A DNA stretch of 64,000 nt from Hyphomicrobiales bacterium. GTDB taxonomy: Bacteria; Pseudomonadota; Alphaproteobacteria; Rhizobiales; Rhizobiaceae. A model generated the notes under the pieces. The model was not told the origin of the DNA and made no database searches. It worked only from the letters and a program-made list of their open reading frames with translations. The number at the start of each line of letters is the position of its first letter. Position 1 is the first letter of the stretch. Both the position numbers and the translations under genes were made by a program. Where the stretch lies: NCBI GenBank assembly GCA_900465675.1, contig UBJR01000005.1, forward strand, positions 124,001 to 188,000, read 5' to 3'. Below, piece after piece: positions 25,387 to 34,208 of this stretch.

Positions 25387-26433
25387 TTATGCTGTAGCGA
25401 GGCGCCGCTCGTGGGCGGCGGGTCCGCGTCGAACCCAGCCGAGCGCGGGAGCGACCTCGCTGGCTATCAATTCCAGCGAGCGCAGGATGTAGGCGTGTGG
25501 CGGATCGACCGAATGGACCTGGAAGACGAGGTCAGTGACGCGTTCCAACGCGGTGTCAGCCTTCAACGACGCGATCACATCGTCGGGCGTACCGACATGC
25601 ACGTCGAAGGCCCTGATGAGATCCTCTGTCCTGGTGCTTGCGATCTTATGACCGCTGGCAATGAAGCGCTCGACGCTGCGCTGCAGGCCGATTTCCGCCA
25701 GATGCAAAGCCTCCTTGCGATCGTCGGCAACGAACAGGCTGCGCGAACCGAGAATGCGCGGCTGCCGTTCCTTCGGCAGCGCCTTAAGATAGGCGTCGAT
25801 GATCGGATTCTGCAGCTCCCAGAGCGTTGCATCCGGCGCCTCTGCCGGCCGGGGCTGGGTGCGCGACAGCATCAATCCGTCACCATCCTGGCCGGCCCGG
25901 ATTCCGCCGCCAACCGAGAACGTTGCCTGCCACACGCGCTCGAGAAGATGCGGGGCTGCCGGATAAAGATGATTGCCGCCCGTCAGCTCCCGCCCGGCCC
26001 AAGCATCTCGCACCGTTGCGAGGCTTTTCGCATAGACGGCGGCGCGATCGCCCGTTTCCAGCCCGAAGGGGAGGAAGGCAGCTGGAGTTCCGCCAGTACC
26101 GAAGCCGACTTCGAGGCGGCCGTTCGAGAGTATATCAAGCACTGCCGTGTCCTCCGCGACGCGGACGGCACTTTCCATCGGCAATGTGATCACACCGGTT
26201 CCAAGCCGGATGCGCGAGGTTCGGGCGGAGAGTTCCGCCAGAAAGATCAATGGCGCAGGAAGACCGCCCTCATCTCCATTGAAATGGTGCTGTGCCACCC
26301 ATGCCGTATCGAACCCGAATTTCTCGGCATGAATGACCTGCTCGGCGGCCAGCCGGTAGCGGGTCGCAGCATCGGCCTGATCGAGGATACGGCTGAAGAA
26401 ACCCAGGCGTTTCGGTGCGGTTGATGGCGTCAT
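25387..26433 (-). CDS. Luciferase-like flavin monooxygenase (KPN_01858 family)
   Basis: This 348-residue protein is a TIM-barrel luciferase-family monooxygenase that would use reduced flavin (FMNH2) and oxygen. FDTAWVAQHHFNGDEGG near residues 38-53, LGTGVITLPME near 78 and VGFGTGGTP near 108 are the flavin and substrate-pocket blocks of the family. Its ATG overlaps the stop of the ABC ATPase gene by 4 bases (ATGA). Relatives in this operon type are thought to cleave small C-S, C-N or ester compounds for sulfur or nitrogen supply, but no substrate is proven. No flavin reductase gene is present in the operon. Confidence 0.87.
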   Translation of the reverse strand: MTPSTAPKRLGFFSRILDQADAATRYRLAAEQVIHAEKFGFDTAWVAQHHFNGDEGGLPAPLIFLAELSARTSRIRLGTGVITLPMESAVRVAEDTAVLDILSNGRLEVGFGTGGTPAAFLPFGLETGDRAAVYAKSLATVRDAWAGRELTGGNHLYPAAPHLLERVWQATFSVGGGIRAGQDGDGLMLSRTQPRPAEAPDATLWELQNPIIDAYLKALPKERQPRILGSRSLFVADDRKEALHLAEIGLQRSVERFIASGHKIASTRTEDLIRAFDVHVGTPDDVIASLKADTALERVTDLVFQVHSVDPPHAYILRSLELIASEVAPALGWVRRGPAAHERRLATA

Positions 26434-28127
26434 TGCTGTGTTCCTGTGCTGATCAGGGGAAATGGCTTTGCTGGCAGCCGGTGCTTCTTTCCGGGGATCG
26501 CCTCGATGAGTTCGCGGGTATAGGCGCTCGCCGGGTTGCCGAAGACATCGCCGACCGCGCCGCTGTCCACGAGCTTGCCGCCGCTCAAGACCGAGACGGT
26601 ATCGGCGATCTGCCGCACGACAGCCAGATCATGCGATACGAAGAGATAGGTCAGGCCGAGCTCGCGCTGCAGTTTGCTGAGAAGCGCCAGAATCTGCGCC
26701 TGCACGGTGACATCGAGCGCCGACACGGCCTCATCGAGCACCAGGATCTGCGGGTTCAGAATGAGCGCGCGGGCAATGGCGACACGCTGTCTTTGCCCGC
26801 CCGACAGGGCATGCGGGCGGCGGCCGAGGACATCCGGCGGAAGGCCGACTTTCTCGATGATCGCCGCGACACGCTCCGTCCGCTCGGCGCGCGGAACCGG
26901 CTCGAAATTCAGCAATGGCTCTTCGACGATCCTGGCAATCGACTGGCGCGGATCGAGCGAACCGAACGGGTTCTGGTAGACGAGCTGAATCTTCCTGCGA
27001 AACAGCCGCAGCGTTTCCCCGCGCAAGGTAGAAAGGTCGAGCCCATCGACGATGACCCTGCCCGAGCTCGGCTTTTCGAATGCCGAGACGATGCGGATGC
27101 TCGTCGTCTTGCCGGAACCGGATTCGCCGACCAGCGCATGCGTCGTCCCGCGCCGGACGCGAAAGGAAACATCGTCGACGGCGCAAAAGCGCGAATAGCC
27201 GCCAAGGCCGAAGTCCTTGACGAGGTTTTCGACGACGATGATGTCGTCGCTTTCCGTCGCGGGAGTTTCCTTTGCCACGGTGGCCGGACGCGGCCGGATA
27301 TTCAGCGACGGCGCATCCGACAACAGCTGGCGCGTATAGGCATTCTGAGGATTGCCGATGACATCCTGGGTGCGGCCCTGTTCCTGGATGCGGCCATGCT
27401 TGAGGACGATCAGCCGGTCGGAACGATCGGTGGCGACACCGAGATCGTGGGTAACGAGAAGCACTGCCGTGCCATACTCGCGGCGAAGCTCGTCGATCAG
27501 GTCGAGGATGTGCTTCTGTACCGTGACATCAAGCGCGCTTGTCGGCTCGTCCGCGATGATGAGCGACGGCTTCAACGCGATGGCGATGGCGATCAGCACC
27601 CGCTGCTTCATGCCACCGGAAAGTTCGTGTGGATATTGCTGCGCCCTCAGCTTCGGCTCGCTAAGCCCGACGCGTTCGAGAAGCGCGATCGCCTGCGTAT
27701 AGGCAACAGGGCCGGAGGCTTCGCCATGAATGGCGAGAATTTCCGCCACCTGCTTGCCGATCGTCTTGACCGGATTGAGCGAATTGCCGGGGTCTTGAGG
27801 GATCAGGCTGATCACCGAACCGCGAATACCGTCCAGCCGCCGCTGCGGCCAGCCTGCGATCTCCTGATCGTTCAGGCGGATGCTGCCGCTCTCAAGTTTC
27901 CCGTTTTCCGGCAGCAGCCCGATGATCGCCTGCGCCGTCGAGCTTTTGCCCGAACCGGATTCGCCCACCAGCGCGACGACTTCTCCCGGGTTGACGTGGA
28001 AATCGATGCCATGGACAGCGGTGCGCGCGCCGTTCCTGTCGCTGTAGCTGACAGTCAGGCCGGAGACGGCGAGAACAGGAGACGGTGGGACAGCTGCTTT
28101 CGGCAGGTCGACAGGCTGTATCGTCAT
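26430..28127 (-). CDS. Peptide/nickel-type ABC importer ATPase, two ABC domains fused (DppD-DppF type)
   Basis: This 565-residue protein joins the two ATPases that are usually separate in dipeptide importers. Each half has a Walker A GESGSGKS/T (about residues 55 and 335), an LSGG signature (LSGGMKQRV and LSGGQRQRV), and a Walker B of the DEPTSALD or DEAVSALD form. Each half ends in the oligopeptide-transporter C-terminal extension. The start at 28127 overlaps the upstream permease stop (ATGA); a longer open frame reads back through permease sequence and is not used. It powers the importer encoded upstream. Confidence 0.92.
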   Translation of the reverse strand: MTIQPVDLPKAAVPPSPVLAVSGLTVSYSDRNGARTAVHGIDFHVNPGEVVALVGESGSGKSSTAQAIIGLLPENGKLESGSIRLNDQEIAGWPQRRLDGIRGSVISLIPQDPGNSLNPVKTIGKQVAEILAIHGEASGPVAYTQAIALLERVGLSEPKLRAQQYPHELSGGMKQRVLIAIAIALKPSLIIADEPTSALDVTVQKHILDLIDELRREYGTAVLLVTHDLGVATDRSDRLIVLKHGRIQEQGRTQDVIGNPQNAYTRQLLSDAPSLNIRPRPATVAKETPATESDDIIVVENLVKDFGLGGYSRFCAVDDVSFRVRRGTTHALVGESGSGKTTSIRIVSAFEKPSSGRVIVDGLDLSTLRGETLRLFRRKIQLVYQNPFGSLDPRQSIARIVEEPLLNFEPVPRAERTERVAAIIEKVGLPPDVLGRRPHALSGGQRQRVAIARALILNPQILVLDEAVSALDVTVQAQILALLSKLQRELGLTYLFVSHDLAVVRQIADTVSVLSGGKLVDSGAVGDVFGNPASAYTRELIEAIPGKKHRLPAKPFPLISTGTQQ

Positions 28128-29026
28128 CTCTCTATCCTTCCAAATGCCTGGCTGATGCGATTGACGGAGAGCACCACCAGAACCACGGCGATGCCAGGGG
28201 CAGCCGTCAGCCACCAGGCGGTTGCGATATAATTGCGGCCCTCGGCGATCAGCAGCCCCCATTCCGGCGTCGGCGGCGGTGCGCCGTAACCGAGGAAGCC
28301 AAGGGTCGAGAGCTGCAGGATTGCCCAGCCGACCTGCAGTGCTGCAAAGGCGATGACCGAGGTCAGGGAGTTGGGAAGCACGTGGCGGATCAGCACGCTG
28401 AGGAAGGTACCGCCGCTGCCGAAGGCCGCTTCGACATATTCGCTGCGGCGAACAGTGATGACTTCGGAACGCACGATACGGGCAAAGCTCGCGACCGAAG
28501 TGATACCAACGGCGATCGCCGCGTTGATCGTCCCGAAACCCAAGAGAATAATGATGCTCAGGGAGAGCAGCAGCGCCGGTATCGACAGCAGAACGTCGGC
28601 AAGACGCATGATGGCCGTGTCCGTGCGCCCGCCGATCGAGCCTGCGAGAACACCGAGCGCTGTACCGGCGAAAAGCCCGATACCGACGGCTGCAAGCGCG
28701 CCCGACAGAGAGTGGACCGCGCCGTACACCAGGCGCGCATAAAGATCGCGGCCAAGTGAATCGGTTCCCAGCAGATGCGCGGCGCTCGGCGGTTTCAGCT
28801 GCTGCCCTGGCAGACCCTTGATCGGATCGTAGGCGGTGAACAGCTGGGGTGCGACCGCGAAGAGAAGCACGATGACCAGCACCGCGCCTGCCAGCAGAAG
28901 GCTGATATCGATCTTCCGGCTGCTTCGGCGCGGCGTGGCATCTTCGGCGGTTTGGCTCGGCAGCCAATCGTTGGTCTCTGCCGTCTCCAGGTCGAGATGG
29001 CGTTCAGCGACATCGAGGCTGGTCAT
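28124..29026 (-). CDS. Peptide/nickel-type ABC importer permease (DppC-like)
   Basis: This 300-residue permease has a soluble N-terminus of about 40 residues, a first membrane helix, the HLLGTDSLGRDLYARLVYG block typical of DppC/OppC, and about five further helices with the EAA-type loop EYVEAAFGSGG. The start at 29026 overlaps the preceding permease stop by 4 bases. It pairs with the DppB-like permease and the double ATPase. The chain of 4-base overlaps through permease, permease, ATPase and monooxygenase shows tight translational coupling. Confidence 0.92.
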   Translation of the reverse strand: MTSLDVAERHLDLETAETNDWLPSQTAEDATPRRSSRKIDISLLLAGAVLVIVLLFAVAPQLFTAYDPIKGLPGQQLKPPSAAHLLGTDSLGRDLYARLVYGAVHSLSGALAAVGIGLFAGTALGVLAGSIGGRTDTAIMRLADVLLSIPALLLSLSIIILLGFGTINAAIAVGITSVASFARIVRSEVITVRRSEYVEAAFGSGGTFLSVLIRHVLPNSLTSVIAFAALQVGWAILQLSTLGFLGYGAPPPTPEWGLLIAEGRNYIATAWWLTAAPGIAVVLVVLSVNRISQAFGRIER

Positions 29027-29967
29027 CGAGCGGTCTCCGGCCTTGTTTTGAGCCGCGGATCGATGATCGGATAAAGAAGATCGATCGCGAGATTGATGGT
29101 GACGAACGCCGCCGCCGAGAGAACGACGATGGCCTGCAGGACGGCGACGTCCTGAAAATTGACCGCCTGTTCGGTAAGACTGCCGAGCCCGTTCAAGCCG
29201 AAGACCGTCTCGGTGATCACGGCGCCCGCCAGAAGCTCGCCGAACAGAACACCGGCAACCGTCAGAACCGGCAGGAATGCGTTCTTCGCCACATGCCGCC
29301 ACAGCACCCATGCATGCGAGGCACCCTTTGCTCGGGCGACGGCAACGAAGGGCCGCGTCTGAACGTGATCGATGTTGCGCAGCAGGATCTGCGCCAGCGG
29401 CGCCGAGATCGGAATGGCTACAGTCAGAACCGGCAGAATCAGGCCCTCCCAGGGGCCGGGATTGATGACGGGCACCAGACGCAGCCGGAACGAGAATATC
29501 TGGATCAGCATGATGCCGAGCCAGAAGGTCGGCACCGAAACGAAGAGCGAAGGCACGGATTGGACGACATTACGCAATCTTCCGAAGCCATGGATGTTGG
29601 ACAGGATCGCCAGCAGCACCGCGATCAGCGCCGCGACGATGAAGCCGAAGCCGGCCAGCCGGATCGTCGGCGGCAGGCTGGCAGAGAGCTGCGCACTGAC
29701 GGCAACGCCTGCCTGCAGCGAATAACCGAAGTCACCGATCAGGAATTTTCCGGCTGTGTGCAGATATTGGCTGACCACGCTCCCGTCGGCCGCATAGGCG
29801 GCGCGGATATCAGCGATCTGTTCGGGACTGAGGCCGTATTCCGGATTCTGGAATTTGATAAGAACGGCATCACCGGGCATCGCCTGCAGCAGCACGAAGG
29901 AGATCGTGAAGGCGGCCCAGAGAACGAGCAGCGCCTGTCCTATGCGGGATATGATGTAGCGGGTCAT
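29023..29967 (-). CDS. Peptide/nickel-type ABC importer permease (DppB-like)
   Basis: This 314-residue permease begins at MTRYIISRIGQALLVL, the standard DppB/OppB first helix, and carries the periplasmic FGYSLQAGVAVSAQL block and the EAA-type loop near KGASHAWVLWRHVAKNA. The start at 29967 is supported by AAAGGA eight bases upstream; an in-frame codon 45 bases further up is not needed. It follows the binding-protein gene by 50 bp, a gap that holds a stem-loop. Confidence 0.92.
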   Translation of the reverse strand: MTRYIISRIGQALLVLWAAFTISFVLLQAMPGDAVLIKFQNPEYGLSPEQIADIRAAYAADGSVVSQYLHTAGKFLIGDFGYSLQAGVAVSAQLSASLPPTIRLAGFGFIVAALIAVLLAILSNIHGFGRLRNVVQSVPSLFVSVPTFWLGIMLIQIFSFRLRLVPVINPGPWEGLILPVLTVAIPISAPLAQILLRNIDHVQTRPFVAVARAKGASHAWVLWRHVAKNAFLPVLTVAGVLFGELLAGAVITETVFGLNGLGSLTEQAVNFQDVAVLQAIVVLSAAAFVTINLAIDLLYPIIDPRLKTRPETAR

Positions 29968-29990
29968 GCCGATCCTTTCAGGTGACGGGT

Positions 29991-30010
29991 GGCCCGGCTT
30001 GCGCCGGGCC
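29991..30010 (-). promoter_or_regulatory. Intercistronic stem-loop after the peptide-type binding-protein gene
   Basis: GGCCCGGC and GCCGGGCC form a perfect 8-bp GC stem with a TTGC-type tetraloop, 8 bases after the binding-protein stop on the minus strand and before the permease start. No T-run follows. It matches the pattern seen after four other binding-protein genes. Confidence 0.6.
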
Positions 30011-30017
30011 ATGGCCT

Positions 30018-31658
30018 TCAGTGTTCAGCAAGCCAGGTGTTGTAGAAGCTCGGGCGACCGACAGCTTCGAAACCGACGCCCTGCACATAAGGCGCACCGG
30101 CAAAGGCCTGCGGCTCCTCGAAGATCGGGATCGCATAGGCCTGATCGATCACGTAGTTCTGGACCTCGCCGGCGATGGCGAGACGCTTTTCGCGATCGGG
30201 CTGCGAGGAAAGCTGCTCGAGAAGACCGTTCAGCTTGTCATCGACGAAGGATTTCACCTTGTCGCTCGGACCGCCCTTCTGGCGCAGCACGTCGCGGTTC
30301 TTCGGATAATACTGGCTCTTGATGACGTCAGGATCGGCCCGGCCAACCATTGCCGGCGACACCGGCGTCTTGGCCGGATCGAGATCGTCGACGGTCTTGC
30401 TGCCGGCATCACCCGCCAGCACATTCAGCGTAACGCCGAGCTTTGCCCATTGCTGCGCGACAAGCTGCAGCGTTGCCTTGTTCTGCGGCTGCGGCGGAGA
30501 TTCATAGGCGGTCAGCACCAGCTGCTTTCCATCCTTCTCGCGGACGCCATTGGCGCCGACCTTCCAGCCAGCTTGATCCAGCAGCTCGGTGGCCTTGGCT
30601 GCATCGTAGGTCAGCTTCGGCGACAGATCGAGATAGCCCTGCGCCGTCGATGCGATGATCGACTTGGCTTGCGGATAGTTGGCCGAGAACAGCGTCGATA
30701 TGATTTCCGCGCTGTTGGTACCGTGAAGCAGCGCCTGACGGACGCGGACATCGGACACCAGTGGATTGTCAGGGCGGAAGACGACGCTGTTGTTCACGCC
30801 GCGCGTCGGTGCTGCATAAATCTTGTAGCCTTGGCTCTCGACCTGTTCTTCATCATAGGCCTGTACCTGGCGAATGAAATCCGCCTGGCCAGAGAGCAGC
30901 GCACCGATACGCACGCTGTCTTCGCCGGTGATGATATACTTGATGCCGTCGAGATAGGCGCGGCCCTGATGCTCCTGCTTTGCCGGACCCCAATCGTAGT
31001 CGCCGCGGACCTTGAGGTTCAGCTCCTTGCCGAGTGTCTCGCTGTCAACGACGAACGGGCCGGAACCGACGATCTTCGTCGCGTCACCCAGCTGGTCGAA
31101 AGGCAGCGCCAGCGTCTTCAGCGATACCAGGCCGGAGCCGATCACCGACGTACCCTGCAGGAAGCCTGGGGACGGCTTCTTGAAATAGAACTTGACGGTC
31201 AGAGGATCGACGACCTCGGAACGGTCGTAATTGTTGATGACTTCCGAGACCGGCTGCTTCAGCTCCTTGTTGCCGAGACCGAACGTATCGTAGTTCTTGG
31301 CAACTGCGGCCGCGTCGAGCGGCGTGCCGTCAGAGAAGGTTACGCCCTTGCGAAGCTTGAACGTATATTCGGTGGCCTCGGCGTTGACGGTCCAGGATTC
31401 GGCAATCCATGGCTCGATCTCAAGTGTCTTCGGATTCTGATAGGTGAGCTTGTCGGTAATCTGATTGAGCACGCCACCGTTCGGATAGAAGCCGCCGGCC
31501 GGCGGATAGAGATTGGTATGCGGCTGCTGCTCAAGATAGATCAGCGTGCCGCCCTGAACCGGTTTGGCAGCCTCGTCTGCCGCAGCCGCCAGTGCCGTAA
31601 ACGACACGGACAGGGTGCTCGCAAGAAGCAGGGTCTTAATCGTTGCCGTAAAGCTCAT
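30018..31658 (-). CDS. Peptide/nickel-type ABC importer substrate-binding protein (family 5, KPN_01854-like)
   Basis: This 546-residue periplasmic protein has a signal peptide at about residues 1-26 (ending ALAAAA-D) and an SBP_bac_5 fold, the large DppA/OppA type. GGTLIYLEQQPHTN opens the mature domain and a TAYESPPQPQ segment lies mid-protein. The start at 31658 is supported by GAGGGA eight bases upstream. It is first in the operon with the permeases, double ATPase, luciferase-like monooxygenase and two CMD proteins. The ligand is unknown and is probably the monooxygenase substrate or its conjugate. Confidence 0.9.
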   Translation of the reverse strand: MSFTATIKTLLLASTLSVSFTALAAAADEAAKPVQGGTLIYLEQQPHTNLYPPAGGFYPNGGVLNQITDKLTYQNPKTLEIEPWIAESWTVNAEATEYTFKLRKGVTFSDGTPLDAAAVAKNYDTFGLGNKELKQPVSEVINNYDRSEVVDPLTVKFYFKKPSPGFLQGTSVIGSGLVSLKTLALPFDQLGDATKIVGSGPFVVDSETLGKELNLKVRGDYDWGPAKQEHQGRAYLDGIKYIITGEDSVRIGALLSGQADFIRQVQAYDEEQVESQGYKIYAAPTRGVNNSVVFRPDNPLVSDVRVRQALLHGTNSAEIISTLFSANYPQAKSIIASTAQGYLDLSPKLTYDAAKATELLDQAGWKVGANGVREKDGKQLVLTAYESPPQPQNKATLQLVAQQWAKLGVTLNVLAGDAGSKTVDDLDPAKTPVSPAMVGRADPDVIKSQYYPKNRDVLRQKGGPSDKVKSFVDDKLNGLLEQLSSQPDREKRLAIAGEVQNYVIDQAYAIPIFEEPQAFAGAPYVQGVGFEAVGRPSFYNTWLAEH

Positions 31659-31698
31659 CTGTTGTCCCTCAATAACTAATGGTGACAACGGTAGCGGC

Positions 31699-31730
31699 AT
31701 ATAAATTTAGTATATAGAATTAGTATTCTA
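31699..31730 (-). promoter_or_regulatory. AT-rich promoter element with TAGA-N8-TCTA dyad (copy 1)
   Basis: Read on the minus strand, this begins TAGAAT-ACTA-ATTCTA, a perfect 6-bp inverted repeat, continues TATACTAAAT and lies 41-72 bp upstream of the binding-protein start. An ungapped alignment with 46961-46990, upstream of the sulfonate-binding-protein gene, matches at 21 of 30 positions, including TAGAA, TCTATA and TAAAT. TATACT could serve as the -10 box. A shared activator site is proposed. Confidence 0.5.
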
Positions 31731-31908
31731 TTTTCGGGACGCACACCGGAAATTCTATGGCGCCCGCCGCGGGCAGCACTTACAAATTGCTCTAGCAGCT
31801 TTGGCTCGACCGCAAAGGCGCTGTCTGCCCGGCATTACGGGACGCCAAGCTGCTCGCCCGTGGATTTGTTCGAGGCGTTGGCTTCAAAAACCGGCGAAAG
31901 CGGATCGG

Positions 31909-32733
31909 CTATTCCTTCTCACTTGCAAGCTTGCGGATCTCGGCCGCGGTTGCAGGATCGACCGGATTGTAAATCACCAGCCCCAGATCCGGCCTGCCAT
32001 CGACGGCAAAGGCGGAATATTCGAGATCGATCGTTCCCAATTTCGGATGTTTTAGGCGCTTGACGCCATCGCCATGCACGCGGACGTCGTTTTCCTGCCA
32101 GAGCCGTTCGAAATCCGGGCTGACGGCACTCAGTTCCTCGACCAGCTTGCTGACTTCAGACCCGGCGCCGGCCCGCGCGACATCCGCCCGGAAAGCGGCA
32201 ACCACGAAGCTGGCAAGCGTTTCCCAATCATGCTGCTTGGCGCGGATCGCCGGGTTGGAGAATATCAGTCTGAGGATATTGCGTTTCTCCGGCGCAATCG
32301 TGCCGTAGTCGGTCAGCACGACGGCGGCAGCGCGGTTCCATGCGACCACATCCCACATCGCGGTCTTGATCAGCGCAGGACTTGCCTCAAGCGAATCCAG
32401 CAGACGTTGCAGCCGCGGGGTCACGCCTTCCGCCGGCCTGTAGCGCACTTCGGGAGGCCGCCCCAGCCCGAGCATGAAGAGGTGCTCGCGCTCCGGCTCT
32501 GTCAGCATCAGCCCGTTGGCGATCCGGTTGAGAACATCCGCAGACGGCGCCCCGCCGCGGCCCTGCTCCAGCCAGGTGTACCAGGTCGGGCTGATATTGG
32601 CCCGCTGCGCCACTTCTTCACGGCGCAAGCCGGGCGTCCGCCGCCGGCCCGACAGGCCGAAAGCGGACGGATCGAGTTTCACACGGCGGTCTTTCAGGAA
32701 GGCTGCAAGCGTGCCCGGCGTGTTGATCGGCAT
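31909..32733 (-). CDS. XRE-family regulator with MmyB-like ligand domain
   Basis: This 274-residue protein has an N-terminal helix-turn-helix at about residues 10-80 (RRTPGLRREEVAQRANISPTW followed by YTWLEQGR, the hallmark of the MmyB-type XRE group) and a C-terminal PAS-like MmyB domain (about 100-265). Members often control a divergently transcribed oxidoreductase gene and are thought to bind a small fatty-acid-like or unknown ligand. Here it is divergent from an SDR-type dehydrogenase with 102 bp between them. That region holds nested palindromes at 32738-32784 that are its likely sites. Confidence 0.9.
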   Translation of the reverse strand: MPINTPGTLAAFLKDRRVKLDPSAFGLSGRRRTPGLRREEVAQRANISPTWYTWLEQGRGGAPSADVLNRIANGLMLTEPEREHLFMLGLGRPPEVRYRPAEGVTPRLQRLLDSLEASPALIKTAMWDVVAWNRAAAVVLTDYGTIAPEKRNILRLIFSNPAIRAKQHDWETLASFVVAAFRADVARAGAGSEVSKLVEELSAVSPDFERLWQENDVRVHGDGVKRLKHPKLGTIDLEYSAFAVDGRPDLGLVIYNPVDPATAAEIRKLASEKE

Positions 32734-32737
32734 GGTG

Positions 32738-32784
32738 ATCCTGTTAGCTATTATAATAGGATAAAGTCACTACTTTAACAGGAT
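32738..32784. promoter_or_regulatory. Nested palindromes between the XRE regulator and the divergent SDR gene
   Basis: ATCCTGTTA (32738-32746) and TAACAGGAT (32776-32784) form a perfect 9-bp inverted repeat. Between them lies CTATTATAATAG (32748-32759), a perfect 12-bp palindrome. The array starts 5 bp upstream of the XRE start codon and ends 52 bp upstream of the SDR start, so it covers the promoters of both genes. It is the probable operator of the XRE protein. Confidence 0.6.
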
Positions 32785-32835
32785 GAACTCTAGCCGATAT
32801 TCTCTTCGGAGTAAAACACGCAAGGAGACATTGCT

Positions 32836-33720
32836 GTGCGCATTTTTTTGACTGGAGCAACCGGCTTTATCGGCTCGGCGCTGGTGCCGGAACTCATTGG
32901 CGCGGGCCACGAGGTCATCGGCATGACTCGATCGGACGAAGGCGCGCGCGCGCTCGAAGCCGCAGGCGCTAAGGTCTATCGCGGGACGCTCGAGGATCCC
33001 GAAAGCCTTCGCAAGGGCGCGCTGGAAGCAGATGGCGTGATCCACACCGCCTTCGACCACGATTTCTCGCGGTTCGCCGAAAATTGCCAGAAGGATGCCC
33101 GGGCGATCGCCGCGTTGGGTGCGGCACTTGCCGGGTCGGACAGGCCGCTGATCATCACCTCGGGCACCGGCATGGGCAATGCCGAGTTCGGTGAATTGGG
33201 AAGCGAGGACGTGTTCAACACCAGCCACCCCAACCCGCGTGTCGCGTCCGAGCTTGCAGGGCAGACGCTGCTGGATGAAGGCATCAATCTTTCCGTCGTC
33301 CGGCTTCCACAGGTGCACGACACGTTCAAGCAGGGGCTCATCACGCCGCTGATCGAAATCACCCGCCAGAAGGGCCTCGCGGCCTATGTCGGCGAAGGAC
33401 GCAATCGCTGGCCGGCCGGGCATCTGTCGGATGTCGCCCGTCTCTACCGTCTGGCGATCGAGCGAGCCGAAAGTGGCGCGCGCTACAACGCCGTCGCCGA
33501 AGAGGGCGTAGAGGCACGCGAGATCGCCGAGGCGATCGGCCGGGGCCTCAAGCTGCCGGTCAGATCGATCTCCCGTGAGGAAGCCGCAGCGCATTTCGGA
33601 TGGCTGTCGATCTTCACCACGATCGACTTCCCGGCATCGAGCGCCAAGACGCAGGCCGTGCTCGGATGGCGTCCGACCGGACCGTCGCTAATCTCCGATC
33701 TCAACGCGATGCAGTACTAA
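32836..33720 (+). CDS. NAD-dependent epimerase/extended-SDR family oxidoreductase
   Basis: This 294-residue protein is of the extended or atypical SDR type. GATGFIGSALV at residues 7-17 gives the GxxGxxG nucleotide motif. The usual YxxxK is not evident at its normal place; the HPNPRVASELAG segment near residue 135 stands there, as in several NAD-dependent epimerase/dehydratase relatives annotated in rhizobia. A GTG start at 32836 is supported by AAGGAG ten bases upstream. It is divergent from the MmyB-type regulator and is probably its target. The substrate is unknown. Confidence 0.85.
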   Translation: MRIFLTGATGFIGSALVPELIGAGHEVIGMTRSDEGARALEAAGAKVYRGTLEDPESLRKGALEADGVIHTAFDHDFSRFAENCQKDARAIAALGAALAGSDRPLIITSGTGMGNAEFGELGSEDVFNTSHPNPRVASELAGQTLLDEGINLSVVRLPQVHDTFKQGLITPLIEITRQKGLAAYVGEGRNRWPAGHLSDVARLYRLAIERAESGARYNAVAEEGVEAREIAEAIGRGLKLPVRSISREEAAAHFGWLSIFTTIDFPASSAKTQAVLGWRPTGPSLISDLNAMQY

Positions 33721-33728
33721 TGTTACAA

Positions 33729-33760
33729 GCGGGCGGACGCTATTGATGGCGCCCGCCCGC
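33729..33760. terminator. Stem-loop between convergent genes
   Basis: GCGGGCGG and CCGCCCGC (33729-33736 and 33753-33760) form an 8-bp GC stem that continues inward through CGC/GCG after one mismatch. It fills the gap between the SDR stop at 33720 and the receiver-domain stop at 33768. No T-run is present. Confidence 0.55.
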
Positions 33761-33767
33761 AGTTCTA

Positions 33768-34145
33768 TCACAATGCCGCCGCGCGGATCACATGCCCGCG
33801 CCGCCAATCGTCCGCTGCTTGCAACGCCGACTGGATCCGCTCGTCGGTAAACGGCTTGCCGACCACCGCGAAGGCGCCATCGAAACCCTGCGAGACCGCC
33901 TGCGGAGAGCCGGTCACGAAGATCACGCTGATCCCGAAACGGTCGATCAGCCGCCGGGCGAGTTGCGTTCCGCTTGTCCCGTCCGACAGCCCGACATCGA
34001 CAAGTGCGGCATCAGCCCGAGGCGCGAAAGCCAATGCCTGCTCGATCGTCGAGGCCGGGCCAAGCGCGCGATGACCAGCCTCGACGGCAATTCTTTCCAG
34101 TTCCAGGGCGATGAACCCTTCATCTTCGACAATCAAGACGTTCAT
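33768..34145 (-). CDS. Single-domain response regulator (receiver domain only)
   Basis: This 125-residue protein is one receiver domain with no output domain. Acidic residues E7 and D8 lie at the start, the phosphorylation site is Asp50 (ALVDVG), followed by Thr78 (VTGSP) and Lys97 (GKPF). The beta-alpha repeats fit CheY-like folds. The start at 34145 is supported by AGGAG about ten bases upstream. It is divergent from a small LuxR-type DNA-binding protein, 63 bp away. Its histidine kinase is not encoded in the window. Such lone receivers can act as phosphate sinks or regulate by protein contact. Confidence 0.88.
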   Translation of the reverse strand: MNVLIVEDEGFIALELERIAVEAGHRALGPASTIEQALAFAPRADAALVDVGLSDGTSGTQLARRLIDRFGISVIFVTGSPQAVSQGFDGAFAVVGKPFTDERIQSALQAADDWRRGHVIRAAAL

Positions 34146-34208
34146 GAATCTATCTCCTCGCGTCACGAAGAAATTGCTCTGCCAAAGACGTTTTCAAGCG
34201 GGATCACG

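Noticed and set aside
26415..28232. Open frame of 605 codons on the plus strand
   Set aside because: It is the shadow of the double ATPase gene on the opposite strand; its translation is rich in Arg, Asp and Leu with no recognisable fold.
28128..28967. N-terminal extension of the double ATPase to 845 residues
   Set aside because: The extension reads through the permease gene in the wrong frame. The ATGA overlap at 28124-28127 gives a clean start for the 565-residue protein.
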